From Gammaproteobacteria bacterium (GTDB taxonomy: Bacteria; Pseudomonadota; Gammaproteobacteria; Arenicellales; UBA868): DNA of 10,807 bases. The position numbers were made by a program, and so were the translations under genes. Positions 8,921-10,807 of the stretch are shown piece after piece (the stretch's first letter is position 1; every line of letters begins with the position of its first letter). Under the pieces are notes generated by a model, which was not told where the DNA came from, searched no databases, and saw only the letters and a program-made list of their open reading frames with translations. Location of the stretch: the NCBI GenBank assembly GCA_003529705.1, contig DPVA01000196.1, positions 1 through 10,807 of the forward strand, in the 5' to 3' direction.

Positions 8921-9505
8921 CTACAGCCCCTCTGCAAGATAACTGTAGGTTTTGAGCACCAAAGACGAGGTCAGCCCCCCTTGATCATCGGCCGTGATCT
9001 CCAGATCGTCCACGGTGACAATCCTAGGCATCTGGGCAAGATCGCTGATGAAGTTCGCGAGTTCATGATAGCCGCCTCGGACTTCCATGAGGATCGGTAG
9101 CGTTGAGTAGAAATCCCCCAACTCCTGCTGCTGCGGATCAAACACCACAAATTCAAGTCCCCGGCGAGCGCCCGCTTCAGTGATGTCAATCAGCAAGGAA
9201 GGCACCTCGCTGCTGTCAGGCAGTTGCTGTACTAGTTCTGCCAGCATTTCTTCTATCTGGATCATCTGGTCCTGATAGGCTGGCAGATTCACGACCATTC
9301 CCTTCTTGACGGTAAAGGTCCGTCGAAGCTCAAGTTCCTGCGCGCGCTCATAATCAAGGCTCAAACGCTGGTCCCGAATCAGAAACTGCCATCCGCCAAA
9401 CAGCAGTATCAAACATGCCATGAGTGACACCACTACCACAAACCATGACGGCCACTCTGCCGGTTCGTTGATATCCAGCCCGCGTAGATCGTCGAGCCAA
9501 CTCAT
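8921..9505 (-). CDS. pilO: Type IV pilus inner-membrane protein PilO
   Basis: PilO pairs with PilN in the inner membrane and, with PilP, aligns the pilus motor with the PilQ secretin. I place the start at ATG 9505, giving 194 residues beginning MSWLDDLRGLDINE, because PilO proteins typically begin with this kind of short cytoplasmic segment. The longer frame reaching 9592 would overlap pilN by 65 bases and add 29 residues of unlikely character. One membrane segment spans about 20-43, then a periplasmic coiled coil (about 44-95), then a ferredoxin-like domain (about 100-190; MEVRGGYHELANFISDLAQM is typical). A GTG five codons upstream is an alternative start. The gene lies 22 bases after pilN and 3 bases before pilP. 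Confidence 0.94.
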   Translation of the reverse strand: MSWLDDLRGLDINEPAEWPSWFVVVVSLMACLILLFGGWQFLIRDQRLSLDYERAQELELRRTFTVKKGMVVNLPAYQDQMIQIEEMLAELVQQLPDSSEVPSLLIDITEAGARRGLEFVVFDPQQQELGDFYSTLPILMEVRGGYHELANFISDLAQMPRIVTVDDLEITADDQGGLTSSLVLKTYSYLAEGL

Positions 9506-9527
9506 CAGCGTCTTGCCCACATGCTTG

Positions 9528-10091
9528 TCATGGCCGCTTCCCACTGACCGGCAGACTCCCATCCGGACGGACGGGCAAAACCCAAAGCTCAAATTCCTGG
9601 GTATCTCCTACATTAATCACATTCAGCTCAGGCTGATCGAACGAGGGTGTATTAGTGAGCTGTTCCATAAGCGCAGAAATCCGTGAACTCGACTGCGCCA
9701 CGCCCGTAAGACTGATTCCCTCCGGGCTGCGTTGCAAGGACGAAAAGAAGACACCTTCCGGAATGGTCGTCGCAAGTTCGATCATTCCTCTTACGAGGGT
9801 GACACGCTCCGACTGTAGCTGGCGAATAATGACCATCCGAGTCAGCAAAGCTTCTTTACGCTCCTCGATCTTATTGATCTCCTGAAGCTGCTCTTCCACC
9901 TCAGCGATCGCAGTCCGCAGATACTCGTTGCGGCTTTGCTGATAGATAAGATCACGGTCCTGCGACCACCAGGCGCCACCAAGAATCGCGGCCGTAATCA
10001 GCGCTAATACTGCCGAGATTGCAGTAGCACGGCGGCGCTGACGTTGGCGGCGTTCTTCACGCCAGGGTAAAAGATTCACCCCGTTGATCAT
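9528..10091 (-). CDS. pilN: Type IV pilus inner-membrane protein PilN
   Basis: PilN recruits cytoplasmic PilM through its N-terminal tail and forms a heterodimer with PilO in the periplasm. The start is ATG 10091, whose ATGA overlaps the pilM stop. It puts the conserved PilM-binding motif INGVNLLPWREERR at the extreme N-terminus, as in the family. The longer open frame to 10259 reads antisense-like residues over pilM and is rejected. The 187-residue protein has a very basic stretch (11-21), one membrane segment (about 24-43), a coiled coil (about 44-100; EVEEQLQEINKIEERKE) and a C-terminal domain with PEGVFFSSLQR and GISLTGVAQS, both recognisable in PilN/Fimbrial assembly proteins. A G-rich run just upstream of the start can act as Shine-Dalgarno. 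Confidence 0.95.
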   Translation of the reverse strand: MINGVNLLPWREERRQRQRRRATAISAVLALITAAILGGAWWSQDRDLIYQQSRNEYLRTAIAEVEEQLQEINKIEERKEALLTRMVIIRQLQSERVTLVRGMIELATTIPEGVFFSSLQRSPEGISLTGVAQSSSRISALMEQLTNTPSFDQPELNVINVGDTQEFELWVLPVRPDGSLPVSGKRP

Positions 10092-10807
10092 CCAGCCCCC
10101 CGGACGGCCAAACCCGCGGCCTTGATCATGCTGGGACCATGTCGAGCTACCAATTTGTTCGCCTTGATAGCGCTTCCAGGACCAAAAGGATCCGCCAGTA
10201 CCGTGGGCACCCCCACGTGTGACTCGATCAGCGCTGCAATGTCCGCAATCTGAACACAACCCCCACTGATGACCAATGCATCCACCCGGTCTAGTCCCAA
10301 CTGGGCTGACAGACAGAACTCGACGTTACGGGCAGCTTCACGGGCCATGGCCTGACGAAAAGGCTCTAATAAATCCTGCTCATAGTTCTGGGGCAGGTCT
10401 CCGCCACGTTTAAGGGCTTCCGCCTCCCGATAGTCGATACCATAGCGCGAGCGGACGTTTTCCGTCAGAATTCGACCGCCGAAATTCTGCTCGCGGCCAT
10501 AAATTGAGCGGCCGTCCACAAAAAGATCAAGGCGGGTTGAGACGTCTCCAAAATCCATCAGCGCAATCGCCCGACCTTCCACCGACTCGCCCAGGGTCTG
10601 TGCAACAAACCCATATCCGCGCTCGACTGCGGCGAGACCGACATCGACAATCATTGCGTTGAGCCCCGCCAGCTCCATCACCGCAGCATAATCCTCGACA
10701 ATCTCCTTGCGGCAGGCGGTGATGGTGATCTGGTCATCGTTTCCGTCGCGGGCACCACCGGAGACTTCGAAATCCAGGTTAACCTCATCCAAAGGATGTG
10801 GAATCTG
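10088..10807 (-). CDS. pilM: Type IV pilus assembly ATPase-like protein PilM, 5' end cut by window
   Basis: PilM is an actin-like (FtsA-related) cytoplasmic protein that binds nucleotide and the PilN tail. The frame enters from the right edge as QIPHPLDEVNLDFEV, a recognisable internal stretch of PilM, so the TTG at 10792 is just an internal leucine codon and not a start. About 239 residues are visible; full PilM is about 350, so roughly the first 110 are missing. The second phosphate loop is seen as LMDFGDVSTRLDLFVDG. The fold then continues through FGGRILTENVRSRYGIDYRE and the adenosine-site segment VISGGCVQIADIAALIE, followed by VPTVLADPF (NPF is commoner in relatives). The TGA stop overlaps the pilN ATG by four bases, which points to translational coupling. 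Confidence 0.95.
   Translation of the reverse strand, partial: QIPHPLDEVNLDFEVSGGARDGNDDQITITACRKEIVEDYAAVMELAGLNAMIVDVGLAAVERGYGFVAQTLGESVEGRAIALMDFGDVSTRLDLFVDGRSIYGREQNFGGRILTENVRSRYGIDYREAEALKRGGDLPQNYEQDLLEPFRQAMAREAARNVEFCLSAQLGLDRVDALVISGGCVQIADIAALIESHVGVPTVLADPFGPGSAIKANKLVARHGPSMIKAAGLAVRGAG

Noticed and set aside
9506..9592. Upstream extension of pilO by 29 residues
   Set aside because: It would overlap the end of pilN and precede the family-typical MSWLDDLRGLD start. A short 22-base gap after pilN is more natural.
10092..10259. Upstream extension of pilN by 56 residues
   Set aside because: It overlaps pilM coding sequence, adds unnatural Cys/Gly/Trp-rich residues, and would displace the PilM-binding NLLPWR motif from the N-terminus, where the family has it.
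1..10807. CRISPR arrays, insertion sequences, tRNA or rRNA genes, phage or defence genes
   Set aside because: No direct repeat arrays, terminal inverted repeats, transposase motifs or RNA gene signatures were seen. Apart from small intergenic gaps the window is filled by housekeeping and pilus genes.

Overview
The window is an ordinary-looking chromosomal segment of a gammaproteobacterium. By eye its GC content is in the mid-50s. All supported genes lie on the minus strand, so the biological order runs from high to low coordinates: pilM (partial), pilN, pilO, pilP, pilQ, aroK, aroB, then gltB (partial, cut by the left edge). This order (type IV pilus alignment genes, secretin, two shikimate-pathway genes, glutamate synthase) is the familiar one around pilQ in Pseudomonas and purple-sulfur-type gammaproteobacteria. 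I infer a member of that wider group and cannot name a genus.

Right part (about 6155-10807): the pilMNOPQ cluster. PilM is an actin-like cytoplasmic protein that binds the N-terminus of PilN. PilN and PilO are inner-membrane coiled-coil proteins. PilP is a lipoprotein linking them to PilQ, the outer-membrane secretin through which the pilus passes. The genes are tightly packed: a 4-base ATGA overlap between pilM and pilN, 22 bases between pilN and pilO, 3 bases between pilO and pilP, and 27 bases between pilP and pilQ.

Middle part (4509-6165): aroK (shikimate kinase) and aroB (3-dehydroquinate synthase) overlap by 13 bases. A strong terminator-like hairpin with a seven-T tract overlaps the pilQ stop codon and separates the pilus genes from aroK. 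It probably limits how much pil transcript continues into the shikimate genes.

Left part (1-4508): a 261-base non-coding gap carries a good sigma-70 promoter reading into gltB. gltB itself fills the remaining 4.2 kb as one uninterrupted frame. Many antisense open frames lie inside gltB, pilQ and the other genes; I regard them as shadows. The SPOR/DamX-like gene that often sits between aroB and gltB in related genomes is not present.

I did not find a novel defence, mobile or biosynthetic system. The observations worth a second look are regulatory: the pilQ-aroK terminator, a forced TTG start for aroB, a small leader frame that ends on the gltB start codon, and a micro-frame bridging pilN and pilO.
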